A stretch of DNA of 64,000 nt from an uncultured Bacteroidales bacterium. GTDB taxonomy: Bacteria > Bacteroidota > Bacteroidia > Bacteroidales > Bacteroidaceae. The notes beneath the pieces were generated by a model that saw only the letters and a list, made by a program, of their open reading frames with translations, ran no database searches and was not told the origin of the DNA. The translations under genes were made by a program, and so were the position numbers. Every line of letters starts with the position of its first letter. Within the stretch, counting starts at the first letter, position 1. The stretch is from the NCBI GenBank assembly GCA_902798615.1, contig CADBXL010000002.1:61644-125643 (forward strand), in the 5' to 3' direction. Of this stretch, positions 19,163 to 26,489 are shown piece by piece.

Positions 19163-19550
19163 AGTAGAGAAAAATAAAAAGGGCGCAGACCTTCCGAAAT
19201 CCTCGTCCTTACTCTTAGGTTACGACCAAGAAACCTTTGTGCTGACAAGTATGCGGATAAGTCCATGCCCTAAACGGACATGGAACTTTTCGCTTGCTTG
19301 TTCTCGCACATTGAAAATTGGTCGTATTCAAGAGTAAGAGAACAAGAGCTAAAAGCTCTATGTTATATTTTTATTTTCGAGAGAATCGGTAGTTGCTCAC
19401 CCAAGTTAATAAATAAGTGATTTAACTATTTGCTGAGAATGTCTGAGACTATCATCAGCATGGGGAAAGCGTTACCGCTCGTCTGATTTTATTCTAAAAT
19501 GTACTTTCTGTTTCTTATATTGTTTTTAAGGGTTAATATTATTTTTAATA
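19163..19550 (-). promoter_or_regulatory. Structured leader of the BspA-like gene
   Basis: On the minus strand an outer stem joins 19330-19338 with 19208-19216 (AAGAGTAAG/CTTACTCTT) and, after a 3-4-nt internal loop, 19318-19326 with 19221-19229 (nine more pairs). Inside, 19259-19288 forms a 13-bp hairpin closing GTTTA. Further upstream are a hairpin AGAGC/GCTCT near 19346-19360 and TGCTGA/TCAGCA near 19431-19461. No TAnnTTTG promoter could be found. It could be a regulatory RNA or, less likely, an invertible segment. Confidence 0.6.
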
Positions 19551-20053
19551 CTATTCTGGTTTTGTACTCAGAAGAAGTGTTGTTTGAGTAAATTCATCCT
19601 TTATTATCTCTGCATCAGGATTGTCTTTCCTGAAAATAACAGAAACATATGTCGGCGTGCCTTCAGCATCTACGACATTGGAGGATAGTATCTCATATTT
19701 GTCTTTTTCATTGTAACCTTCAAACCAATAATTGAAAAGACGACTTCTCATGCTTTGCTTACCGTCTGAAGAATCACAGATATACAGAAGCGTGGATTGA
19801 TTTTTCTGAAAAACTCCTCTACGATTCTCATTATCGTCTCTCTTACAAAAGGATCACGAGGTGATGATGAATTGTTGATATTCTGAATGATAAATTGATA
19901 AGATTCACTTTGAGTAAGCAAATCATCTTCAATAAAATCTATAGAATACTGCACCTCATAATTTGTAACGAATAAATATCCCCGAGATCTTTCCGAAAGA
20001 AAAACTTCGTAGGGAGAGCTGGAGTTTATGCTATCAATAGAAAGTTTATTCAC
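19551..20053 (-). pseudogene. DUF6169-like gene with a frameshift
   Basis: Two overlapping frames together give one protein resembling DUF6169 (function unknown, about 160 aa). The first (19748-20053, GTG start overlapping the previous stop as GTGA) has the RGYLFVTNYEVQYSIDF N-terminal pattern and runs to NPRF; the second frame continues from about 19785 with LYICDSSDGKQSMRSRLFNYW to 19551. A single missing base near 19783-19787 explains the break. It could be a genuine mutation or a sequencing error. It is the second gene of a two-gene unit. Confidence 0.7.
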
Positions 20054-20205
20054 CAGACATTGTGATTTGATGGTTTCACTCCAAACCTTTGTATATATTC
20101 GTTCTCTAAGGCTACGCGTGTTTCCTTAATGTAGTCTTTCTTGGCTTTAATTGACTTTTGAAGTCTTTCAAGTGCTTCTTTCCTTGTAAGGTTTCTTTTT
20201 TCCAT
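20050..20205 (-). CDS. Small helical protein, partner of the DUF6169-like gene
   Basis: Unrecognised 51-aa protein, charged and probably alpha-helical (MEKRNLTRKEALERLQKS...). The ATG at 20205 is 21 nt after the predicted transcription start and fits the promoter at 20232-20263; a longer reading frame to 20313 would run through a terminator and is rejected. Its TGA overlaps the GTG of the following gene, indicating coupled translation, an arrangement typical of toxin-antitoxin-like pairs, though nothing else proves that. Confidence 0.7.
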   Translation of the reverse strand: MEKRNLTRKEALERLQKSIKAKKDYIKETRVALENEYIQRFGVKPSNHNVW

Positions 20206-20231
20206 AACTATAACCTTTATTGATTCGTTTG

Positions 20232-20263
20232 CAAAAATAGGTAAAAAATCTGATTTCTCCAAA
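20232..20263 (-). promoter_or_regulatory. Promoter of the small protein/DUF6169 unit
   Basis: TTTG (20260-20263), 20 nt, TATTTTTG (20232-20239) on the minus strand. The segment 20250-20267 is identical to 21098-21115 in the HepT/MntA promoter. Confidence 0.8.
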
Positions 20264-20283
20264 TATTTGCTCGGGAAAACATG

Positions 20284-20323
20284 AAAAAACTCCCTTACAT
20301 GCTTGCAAGGCATGTAAGGGAGA
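20284..20323 (-). terminator. Terminator of the MntA-HepT operon
   Basis: Stem CTCCCTTACATGC/GCATGTAAGGGAG (20291-20323) followed on the minus strand by a run of T at 20284-20290, about 20 bp past the hepT stop. Confidence 0.9.
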
Positions 20324-20342
20324 TTGTTGGTATTGACTTTTT

Positions 20343-20741
20343 CTATTCAGAAATCATCTTTTCAATTTCCTTGATGAAAGATTCTGCTAACGGAATATTA
20401 GGAAGCACATCTTCTTCTGAAGCAACAAACATTATGTTATAATCCGCTTTGTCACGAAGAGTTTCCATTTGAGCAAGAAATTTCGAGTGATCTACTGACA
20501 TCTTTCCTGTGACAATATAATACTGCCCTAATTTTGCCTTTACTCCTTTATGCGAACCAACCTCTACACCATCATTCACGAACAAAGCCGTAGCAGCATG
20601 AAACAAGGAATAGTATAGTCTGTTTGCAGCCATCCCCCATCTACCAGCTTCCGCAGCAACATTAGCATCCTTATATGTCTGCCATGCTTTACTCATATAG
20701 AGTGAAACAAGCATTTGGCGTTCCTCATTGCTAAGACTCAT
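20343..20741 (-). CDS. HEPN-domain toxin (HepT family)
   Basis: All-helical HEPN protein, 132 aa. The family core is seen at about residues 39-52, AANRLYYSLFHAATALF, with the R-x-x-Y-x-x-x-H spacing of this HEPN branch. HEPN proteins next to MNT nucleotidyltransferases form toxin-antitoxin pairs in which the HEPN member is typically an RNase or AMPylation target. It overlaps the upstream MNT gene by 11 bp. The fold assignment is firm; toxicity is inferred from context. Confidence 0.87.
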   Translation of the reverse strand: MSLSNEERQMLVSLYMSKAWQTYKDANVAAEAGRWGMAANRLYYSLFHAATALFVNDGVEVGSHKGVKAKLGQYYIVTGKMSVDHSKFLAQMETLRDKADYNIMFVASEEDVLPNIPLAESFIKEIEKMISE

Positions 20742-21054
20742 AGATTATCTTTTTGTCGTGTTCCACATTCTTATAGTATGGAGTTATGCGCATAGCATCC
20801 CATTCCTTCTTAGTATATATCTGAGGACTCAAATCTGCCCCGAAACGCCAACCATATTCTATAAGCGGATAACTGATTTTGTCGAAATCCTCTTTTACGA
20901 TAGAGTCTTTATCCATAAGCACAAGAATATCCCAGTCAGAGTCGATTTGTGCATCGCCTCTGGCTCTTGAACCATATAGCCAGACATTACTTCCTTTCGG
21001 CATTATCTTCTTGGCTATCTCGGTCAGATCTTCTATGGAAAGATTTCTACCCAT
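20731..21054 (-). CDS. MNT-type nucleotidyltransferase antitoxin (MntA family)
   Basis: Minimal nucleotidyltransferase of 107 aa with the signature GSRARGDAQIDSDWDILV (about residues 28-45), containing the GS loop and the two catalytic aspartates. Such proteins neutralise the cognate HEPN toxin by adding AMP residues. It is the first gene of the pair, 19 bp after the predicted transcription start. Confidence 0.88.
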   Translation of the reverse strand: MGRNLSIEDLTEIAKKIMPKGSNVWLYGSRARGDAQIDSDWDILVLMDKDSIVKEDFDKISYPLIEYGWRFGADLSPQIYTKKEWDAMRITPYYKNVEHDKKIIYES

Positions 21055-21078
21055 TATTCCCTATAATTATTTCGATTG

Positions 21079-21110
21079 CAAAAATATACAAAAATTCTGA
21101 TTTCTCCAAA
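21079..21110 (-). promoter_or_regulatory. Promoter of the MntA-HepT operon
   Basis: TTTG (21107-21110), 20 nt, TATTTTTG (21079-21086) on the minus strand; shares 18 identical bases with the promoter at 20232-20263. Confidence 0.8.
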
Positions 21111-21304
21111 TATCCTTGCTAAAAATATCTTCTTGACGTGAGATGTTATGAACAAAACGGATTTATATGATTTATCCGCTTCCCTTTTTCATTCTGAACA
21201 CGGAATTCACGAAACAAACGAAACCTCCGTTTCATCCATGTTTTCGGTATTCGTGAAATGAAGTCTCAGCTTTAGCAAACGCAGTATATCTCGCGAAACT
21301 TATA

Positions 21305-21613
21305 TCATAGCAAACTTACAGCTACTCTTTTTCCTAACCCGCTAAAAATTCGGGACAGGGTGGAGAGTTGTATGTCTGTTCTTCCATTTTCTACTCTTGA
21401 GATGAAACTTTTCTTAGTCCCTATCTTCTGAGCAAGTTGTTCTTGTGTCATTCCTGCTTTGATACGCTCAAGCTTCAATCGCTCACCTATGATAAAAGCA
21501 TCACAGCTGAGTTCAAAAGCATCGCGCTCAGGAGTTCCTATTTTTCCGAAATCCTCAGATATCATATCTTCTATTGAACCACATCCAATAGCGTTCATTT
21601 CTTCTTGTGTCAT
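21305..21613 (-). CDS. XRE-family antitoxin (HigA-like)
   Basis: DNA-binding protein of 102 aa. The C-terminal half is a Cro/CI helix-turn-helix (about residues 47-100: LKLERIKAGMTQEQLAQKIG ... FISRVENGRTDIQLSTL). It follows the remnant of a HigB-type toxin by 26 bp, the toxin-first order typical of HigBA. It could repress its own promoter near 22034. Intact and possibly maintained as a regulator even though the toxin gene is damaged. Confidence 0.87.
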   Translation of the reverse strand: MTQEEMNAIGCGSIEDMISEDFGKIGTPERDAFELSCDAFIIGERLKLERIKAGMTQEQLAQKIGTKKSFISRVENGRTDIQLSTLSRIFSGLGKRVAVSLL

Positions 21614-21639
21614 AATTTCTATACTTTAATCGTAACCTT

Positions 21640-21990
21640 TTATTTCCTATCACTAAGTGCAACCTTTGCAGAGAAATATTCATCCTTGATTCTTAGCGCA
21701 CGTATAATTTCCGAAGCAGGTGTCTTTTGTGTCTTCTTCTGAAACGCATTGAAAAGAATTACAAGATTTCCCTCATCAAAGCAACAGAAGATTCGGTAAA
21801 TGTTTCCATTATGCTCTACACAAATCTCATATAGATTTGTCGTTCCTTCTATGCTTTTAAGAAATTTTGCAGGAATCATATCCTCTGACATTATATAGAT
21901 GAACACTTGATAGATTTTCATAAGCACATCTTTTCCTAATGTGCGTTTGATATCCTTAAATTAATCCTTGAAAGGGACTATCTGCCTTTT
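21640..21990 (-). pseudogene. HigB/RelE-like toxin gene interrupted by a stop codon
   Basis: The intact frame from 21927 (GTG) or 21921 (ATG) encodes a RelE-superfamily toxin core: IPAKFLKSIEGTTNLYEI, NIYRIFCCFDEGN and FQKKTQKTP are typical of phage-type HigB. The usual N-terminal strand is missing from it, but the same frame upstream reads KRQIVPFKD-stop-FKDIKRTLGKD, with TAA at 21961-21963 where relatives usually have an aromatic residue. No start codon precedes KRQ. So the gene is N-terminally decayed, or only a truncated product is made. Confidence 0.75.
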
Positions 21991-22033
21991 ATATTCTCTG
22001 TGTTCACCAATACATTATTGATTATTCTTCGGC

Positions 22034-22041
22034 AAAGTTAA
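22034..22041 (-). promoter_or_regulatory. Putative promoter of the higBA locus
   Basis: TAACTTTG on the minus strand, 44 bp upstream of the decayed toxin N-terminus. Confidence 0.55.
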
Positions 22042-22116
22042 CTAATTAATGAACATTATGCAAGTTTTTTCACAAGAAAATGCACATATACCATAAAAAA
22101 AATAGATTCATGAATC

Positions 22117-22572
22117 CTAATGATTCATGAATCTGTGTTCTGCAAGTTTCTCGTACTTTGTTCCCGGACGACCATAGTTGGCGTATGGATAGATGCTGAT
22201 ACCGCCACGTGGGGTGAAGATGCCCGTCACCTCAATATATTTAGGATCCATGAGGCGGATAAGGTCTTTCATAATGATATTGACACAATCCTCATGGAAA
22301 TCACCATGATTGCGGAAAGAGAAGAGATAGAGTTTCAGACTCTTGCTCTCCACCATCTTAACATCGGGCACATACTGTATCTTTATCTCTGCAAAGTCTG
22401 GCTGTCCGGTAATAGGACAGAGAGATGTGAACTCCGGGCAGTTGAACAACACCCAGTAGTCATTCTCAGGATGCTTGTTCTCAAATGCCTCAAGTACCTC
22501 TGGAGCATAGTCCTGACGGTATTCAGTCTTCTTACCAAGAGACTGGAGATTATCATTTTCGCGATTTGACAT
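22117..22572 (-). CDS. queF: NADPH-dependent 7-cyano-7-deazaguanine reductase (QueF)
   Basis: Reduces preQ0 to preQ1 in queuosine biosynthesis. At 151 aa it is the short, single-domain form. The active-site cysteine is C52 in LCPITGQPD, and the QueF motif [20 protein letters not shown] covers about residues 75-94 with the substrate-binding glutamates. It lies 83 bp downstream of a queuosine-precursor transporter gene, probably in one operon. A copy of its last 15 codons occurs at 16123-16170. Confidence 0.96.
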   Translation of the reverse strand: MSNRENDNLQSLGKKTEYRQDYAPEVLEAFENKHPENDYWVLFNCPEFTSLCPITGQPDFAEIKIQYVPDVKMVESKSLKLYLFSFRNHGDFHEDCVNIIMKDLIRLMDPKYIEVTGIFTPRGGISIYPYANYGRPGTKYEKLAEHRFMNH

Positions 22573-22655
22573 AATATTAATTACAAATTACAAAGTACAA
22601 ATTACCTATTTTACTTTTACTAAAAATATTGGCAGCAAACTGCCTTTCACAGGAC

Positions 22656-23345
22656 CTACACATTAAAGATCTTAAACACATTATATTTCTCTCCATTGTC
22701 ATACACATCTTCCTGTTCGCGATTTTTCACCCAACGAACAATACGGATAGTGATAGGGAGCATTATAATCTCATAGACGGTTTTGAGACATACCTGAGCA
22801 AGCATAAGCCAAGGAAGCTCGTCGGAAGGCACTACCCCACCTAATGCAAGCGGAAAGAAAAGCAAGGAATCAACACCCTCTCCAAACACAGTACTGAGAA
22901 TAGCACGCCAAGAGAAATGTTTTCCTGCATCACGCACCTTCATTCTACTCATTACATAGGCATTGACGAAAGATCCTGCAAGGAAAGCCACAAACGATGC
23001 TGCCGCAATTCGGGGAGCAAGTCCGAATATATTGTGGAAACCTTCATCACCCGTCCAATACTCAGCACCAGGCAGCCAGTCGCACAATGCTCCTACTGCG
23101 ACAAAGAAAAAATTCATGAGGAAGCCAAGCCAGATAAGAAGTCTCGCCTTACGAAATCCCCAGACCTCACACACCACATCATTAATAATATAGGAGATTG
23201 GAAAGACGATAACGCCACCAGTCTGACTATGCCCGAAGAAAGCGATCTGCTTTGTCTCAAACACATTAGACGCTATGAGACATACACAAAAGAGCACGCT
23301 GAAAAGCAGAAATAGCACGCTCACCTGAGATGATTTCTTGTTCAT
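22656..23345 (-). CDS. yhhQ: Queuosine precursor transporter (YhhQ/QPTR family)
   Basis: Inner-membrane protein of about 229 aa with six hydrophobic helices that imports queuosine precursors such as preQ0/preQ1. Family features: FPISYIINDVVCEVWGFRKAR (about residues 49-69, shortened here to its core) and FGEGVDSLLFFPLA. Neighbouring queF supports the substrate. I prefer the ATG at 23345, preceded by an A-rich stretch; an ATG at 23387 would add 14 residues. No preQ1 riboswitch was found upstream. Confidence 0.92.
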   Translation of the reverse strand: MNKKSSQVSVLFLLFSVLFCVCLIASNVFETKQIAFFGHSQTGGVIVFPISYIINDVVCEVWGFRKARLLIWLGFLMNFFFVAVGALCDWLPGAEYWTGDEGFHNIFGLAPRIAAASFVAFLAGSFVNAYVMSRMKVRDAGKHFSWRAILSTVFGEGVDSLLFFPLALGGVVPSDELPWLMLAQVCLKTVYEIIMLPITIRIVRWVKNREQEDVYDNGEKYNVFKIFNV

Positions 23346-23437
23346 TTTCTTGTTTTTTAAGAGGTTACCAAGCACTCTGAAAGCCATTTACATGGCTTTA
23401 ATTGAAAATTTATAATGGATAATTAGTTTTTGTAACA

Positions 23438-24415
23438 TTATAACTCTGGGCCGTTATCGTCACAATATACTATATCAGCGTTACCAAACAGTTCCTTTCC
23501 TTTTGAACCGCGGGTTTCTTTGTTACTCAATACCCATTTCAGATTCTTACCATCCCATTGTACTCCCATAGTATAAAATTGCCCAAACTCTATACTAACA
23601 TCTGATGAGATAGGTTGCGTCTTTACTTCCTTGCCATTGATTTCCAAGACGAGTCGCGCATCCTTTATCTTCTTTCCTGTTGGAACATAGAAACTCCATA
23701 TTTTAGCCAAAGAGTCAGCAGGCGCTTTATAAGAACCAGAAATGACATCATCGCTCACAGAAATACCTTTAGGGGTGACTTTAAGATCGGCTGTCACATT
23801 TACATTTGCTTTGGTATAATACCATTTGTCCTTGACCTCAAACCCCTTGTGCTTGACTGTGATTACATCCGACGTTCTATTATATATATACAATAGCTCA
23901 ATAGATGACAATGAAGTACTTTCTGAAATTGCTGCCGTAGATGAATGTTCAGAATAAGCCAATAAAGGCATGGTACCACCACGCTTCAAATCTACTTTAC
24001 ATTCAACATTCTCACCAGACAAAGAGGTTTCTGCATTATTAAAGGCTATGACATCAATAGCCTCTCCTTTATTTAAAGTCGTAGGAATTCCCACTTCGAA
24101 ATCCAAATGCTTCGTACCCTTCTCTTCTTCAGTAATGATAGTATCGGCGGAATGAACCAAACCTGCATCATAGATTTTACCATTCTGAACCATATACACA
24201 TTGAAATTCTCTCCTTTCTTGCTCCAATTATTCCAACAAGTTATGTCAGAATTTGGAAAACCAACAGAATAACAACCTTTCAATTTGAAATGTCCGAACG
24301 TAAAAGTCCTAATTTCAAACTCATCATCATCATCGCTGCTACAGCCAACGAGCGGCATACACAAGGCTGCCACCAGCAACCAAGGCATAGAGAATAACAA
24401 TCTTTTCTTTTTCAT
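23438..24415 (-). CDS. Lipoprotein of unknown function, probably surface exposed
   Basis: Unrecognised protein of 325 aa. Lipobox MPLVGC at about residues 21-26, followed by SSDDDDEF; acidic residues right after the cysteine are the known export signal for surface lipoproteins in Bacteroidetes. The rest looks beta-rich with repeated short strands and no motif I can name. The ATG at 24415 is chosen because it gives the signal peptide. It sits 10 bp downstream of the antiporter gene. Confidence 0.83.
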   Translation of the reverse strand: MKKKRLLFSMPWLLVAALCMPLVGCSSDDDDEFEIRTFTFGHFKLKGCYSVGFPNSDITCWNNWSKKGENFNVYMVQNGKIYDAGLVHSADTIITEEEKGTKHLDFEVGIPTTLNKGEAIDVIAFNNAETSLSGENVECKVDLKRGGTMPLLAYSEHSSTAAISESTSLSSIELLYIYNRTSDVITVKHKGFEVKDKWYYTKANVNVTADLKVTPKGISVSDDVISGSYKAPADSLAKIWSFYVPTGKKIKDARLVLEINGKEVKTQPISSDVSIEFGQFYTMGVQWDGKNLKWVLSNKETRGSKGKELFGNADIVYCDDNGPEL

Positions 24416-24425
24416 ATGTAAATTC

Positions 24426-25352
24426 CTAAATGGTGTAAATGAGATACGCCATATATCCTGCGAACAAAGCCAGCATAGCATATCCTTCCCAACGCTCCAC
24501 CTTATACTTTGTAAAGGAGAAGAGCCAGAGAAGCACCATGCTTAGCATCATCATACCAAAGTCGAGCGGAGTGATTCCGCCAATGACCATAGGCGAGATA
24601 AGTCCTGTTACACCTATTATAAGGAGTATGTTGTAAACGCATGAGCCTATGACATTACCCATTGCGATAGCCGACTGTCCCTTACGGGCAGCTACCACGC
24701 TTGTGGCAAGTTCAGGAAGCGAAGTACCACCAGCAACAATAGTAAGGCCTATTACAGCATCACTTACCCCAAGAGAAGCAGCTACATCGGTAGCACTATC
24801 TACAAAAGCATTACTGCCAAAAACAAGACAGGCAAGACCGCCTACCAGTCTTATGACAGCTCCCCAAACCGTAAGTTTCTTATTCTCAACCTCTGACTCA
24901 TCATCTGGAGATGCAGTCTTCACGGCATATACCATATATGCAATGAGAAGAATAACAAAGAGAGCTCCTGCCCAGCGGTTTATTTCACCATATATGCCAA
25001 AGCAAAGAAGGATGAAAGAAGCACCTACAGCAACAGGAATGTCTCTGCGGACAGTTCCCTTAGATACCATCATAGGGGCAACGGCTGCCGCTGCTCCGGC
25101 AATAAGCAATACGTTGAAAATGTTACTTCCCACGACATTTGCCACAGCAAGGTCTGTGGTTCCTTGAAGGGCAGATGTAAGACTGACGAATAACTCAGGC
25201 ATAGAAGTGCCAAGAGCAACTACGGTAAGTCCTATGACCATCTCTGGAATACCTGCACGCTGAGCTAAGGACACAGCACCATCCGTAAGGAAGTCAGCCC
25301 CCTTTAGTACAACGAAAATGCCAATTACTATAGCAAATATATCGAGCAGCAT
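24426..25352 (-). CDS. Calcium/sodium antiporter (YrbG family)
   Basis: Inner-membrane cation exchanger, 308 aa, about ten helices. Two inverted Na_Ca_ex repeats each carry the alpha motif: VALGTSMPELFVS (about 46-58) and VAGGTSLPELATS (about 200-212), with the cation-binding glutamates. VGSNIFNVLL and IGSCVYNILL follow each. Cytoplasmic loop between the repeats is acidic (SPDDESEVENK). Likely exchanges Ca2+ for Na+ or H+. Confidence 0.95.
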   Translation of the reverse strand: MLLDIFAIVIGIFVVLKGADFLTDGAVSLAQRAGIPEMVIGLTVVALGTSMPELFVSLTSALQGTTDLAVANVVGSNIFNVLLIAGAAAAVAPMMVSKGTVRRDIPVAVGASFILLCFGIYGEINRWAGALFVILLIAYMVYAVKTASPDDESEVENKKLTVWGAVIRLVGGLACLVFGSNAFVDSATDVAASLGVSDAVIGLTIVAGGTSLPELATSVVAARKGQSAIAMGNVIGSCVYNILLIIGVTGLISPMVIGGITPLDFGMMMLSMVLLWLFSFTKYKVERWEGYAMLALFAGYMAYLIYTI

Positions 25353-25368
25353 ATTCTAAATAAATGAA

Positions 25369-25463
25369 AAGTGAAAAGTGAAAAATGAAAAATACAGATT
25401 ACACACGTTCTGCATATCAGCAATAAATACTAACCTGTATTTTTCATTTTTCACTTTTCATTT
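25369..25463. repeat. Inverted repeat of the AATGAAAAGTG family
   Basis: AATGAAAAGTGAAAAATG-like arms at 25369-25392 and their complement at 25440-25462 bracket the gap between the antiporter and DUF5606 genes. The same words form an inverted pair at 49773-49838 and a single arm at 61967-61990, so they are dispersed. Confidence 0.65.
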
Positions 25464-25465
25464 AA

Positions 25466-25894
25466 CTACTTCTCCTCAGCAGCCTCTGTTTCAGCCTCCG
25501 GATCCTCGAAATCTGTAATACCAGCCTCTACGAGAATGTCATACCACTGGAGGAGTTTCTTGATATCACTTGTGTGAACGCGCTCACGGTCGAAATCAGG
25601 AAGGAAAGAACCGAAGTACTCCTGAAGTTCTGCGCCACTTGCTTTCTTATAGTTAAGGGAAGCCTTCTTACCCTCTTCCTTATCACGGAGAGCAGCAAGA
25701 ACCTTCATCAAAGGAACATCCTCCTCATAAGTGTACATTGCGATATCTGAAAGTGATGTTACACGGTCGGTAGCGAAAGCAGGCATACGCTTGTGGCTTG
25801 CATCGAGCGACTCAACGATAAGATTCATCTTACCGCGTGAAACTAACTTGTAAAGTCCTGGTTTGCCAGAAATGGCAAGAATTGTCTGTTGCAT
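25466..25894 (-). CDS. DUF5606 family protein
   Basis: Protein of 142 aa of a Bacteroidetes-specific family without known function. It starts with ILAISGKPGLYKLVSRGKMNLIVESLD, shared by family members (core ISGKPGLYKL), and ends in a Glu/Ala-rich tail. It closes the conserved run nusB-yajC-ybbR-coaE, 26 bp after coaE, which suggests a housekeeping role. Cytoplasmic by absence of a signal peptide. Confidence 0.88.
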   Translation of the reverse strand: MQQTILAISGKPGLYKLVSRGKMNLIVESLDASHKRMPAFATDRVTSLSDIAMYTYEEDVPLMKVLAALRDKEEGKKASLNYKKASGAELQEYFGSFLPDFDRERVHTSDIKKLLQWYDILVEAGITDFEDPEAETEAAEEK

Positions 25895-25920
25895 TTTCTT
25901 TTTTTGTTATTTATTTTATG

Positions 25921-26484
25921 TTAGTACTTTATTCCAAACAAGGTCAAGACCTTGTCAATCTGTGCCTCAACGTCCTCTACCCCATCATTAACGATAACGG
26001 CATCAGCCCGTCCGGCAACTTCTTCCTGGGAAATCTGTGCATCAACCCATTGCTTAGCTCTTTCCTTGGATATTGAATCACGCTTAACAACTCTATCTAT
26101 CCTTACTTCCTCTGGAGCTACGACACACACTACCCTATCCACCGTATGCTCAAGATGTGCTTCATATAGAATTGCGCTCTCCATCCATTGAAGACCAGAG
26201 TCATAGAAATCACGTATCACAGCCGGATGCACGATTGCATTAATAGCCAGTTTGTTCTCTTCCGACTCAAGCAGGAACTTAGCCACTACAGCCTTATTCA
26301 GAATTCTGCCATCATAGGCATCCTCACCAATAAGTTTCACAAGCCTGCCACGTATCTCATCTGACGAGACCATGAGTTTCTTGGCACCTGCATCACAGTC
26401 ATATACTCCTATACCTCGTTCCTTGAGCCTTTGGCAGACATACGACTTTCCTGAACCTATGCCGCCGGTTATTGCCATTCTCAT
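25921..26484 (-). CDS. coaE: Dephospho-CoA kinase (CoaE)
   Basis: Phosphorylates dephospho-CoA in the last step of coenzyme A synthesis. P-loop GGIGSGKS at residues 7-14, YDCDAGAKKLM (about 28-38, conserved aspartate), and the lid region VVAPEEVRIDRVVKRD. Length 187 aa is normal. Starts 5 bp after the ybbR-like gene, clearly cotranscribed. Confidence 0.96.
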   Translation of the reverse strand: MRMAITGGIGSGKSYVCQRLKERGIGVYDCDAGAKKLMVSSDEIRGRLVKLIGEDAYDGRILNKAVVAKFLLESEENKLAINAIVHPAVIRDFYDSGLQWMESAILYEAHLEHTVDRVVCVVAPEEVRIDRVVKRDSISKERAKQWVDAQISQEEVAGRADAVIVNDGVEDVEAQIDKVLTLFGIKY

Positions 26485-26489
26485 AAGCT

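Noticed and set aside
19208-19338. Invertible promoter flanked by inverted repeats
   Set aside because: The arms fit recombination sites by shape, but the enclosed 90 bp has no TAnnTTTG promoter in either direction and no invertase gene is near. Kept only as an alternative in the finding.
20206-20313. 36-residue N-terminal extension of the small helical protein
   Set aside because: It would translate the terminator hairpin of the MntA-HepT operon and start upstream of the gene's own promoter.
23346-23437. preQ1 riboswitch before the yhhQ-queF operon
   Set aside because: The short AT-rich gap has no C-rich loop or pseudoknot pattern of preQ1 riboswitches.
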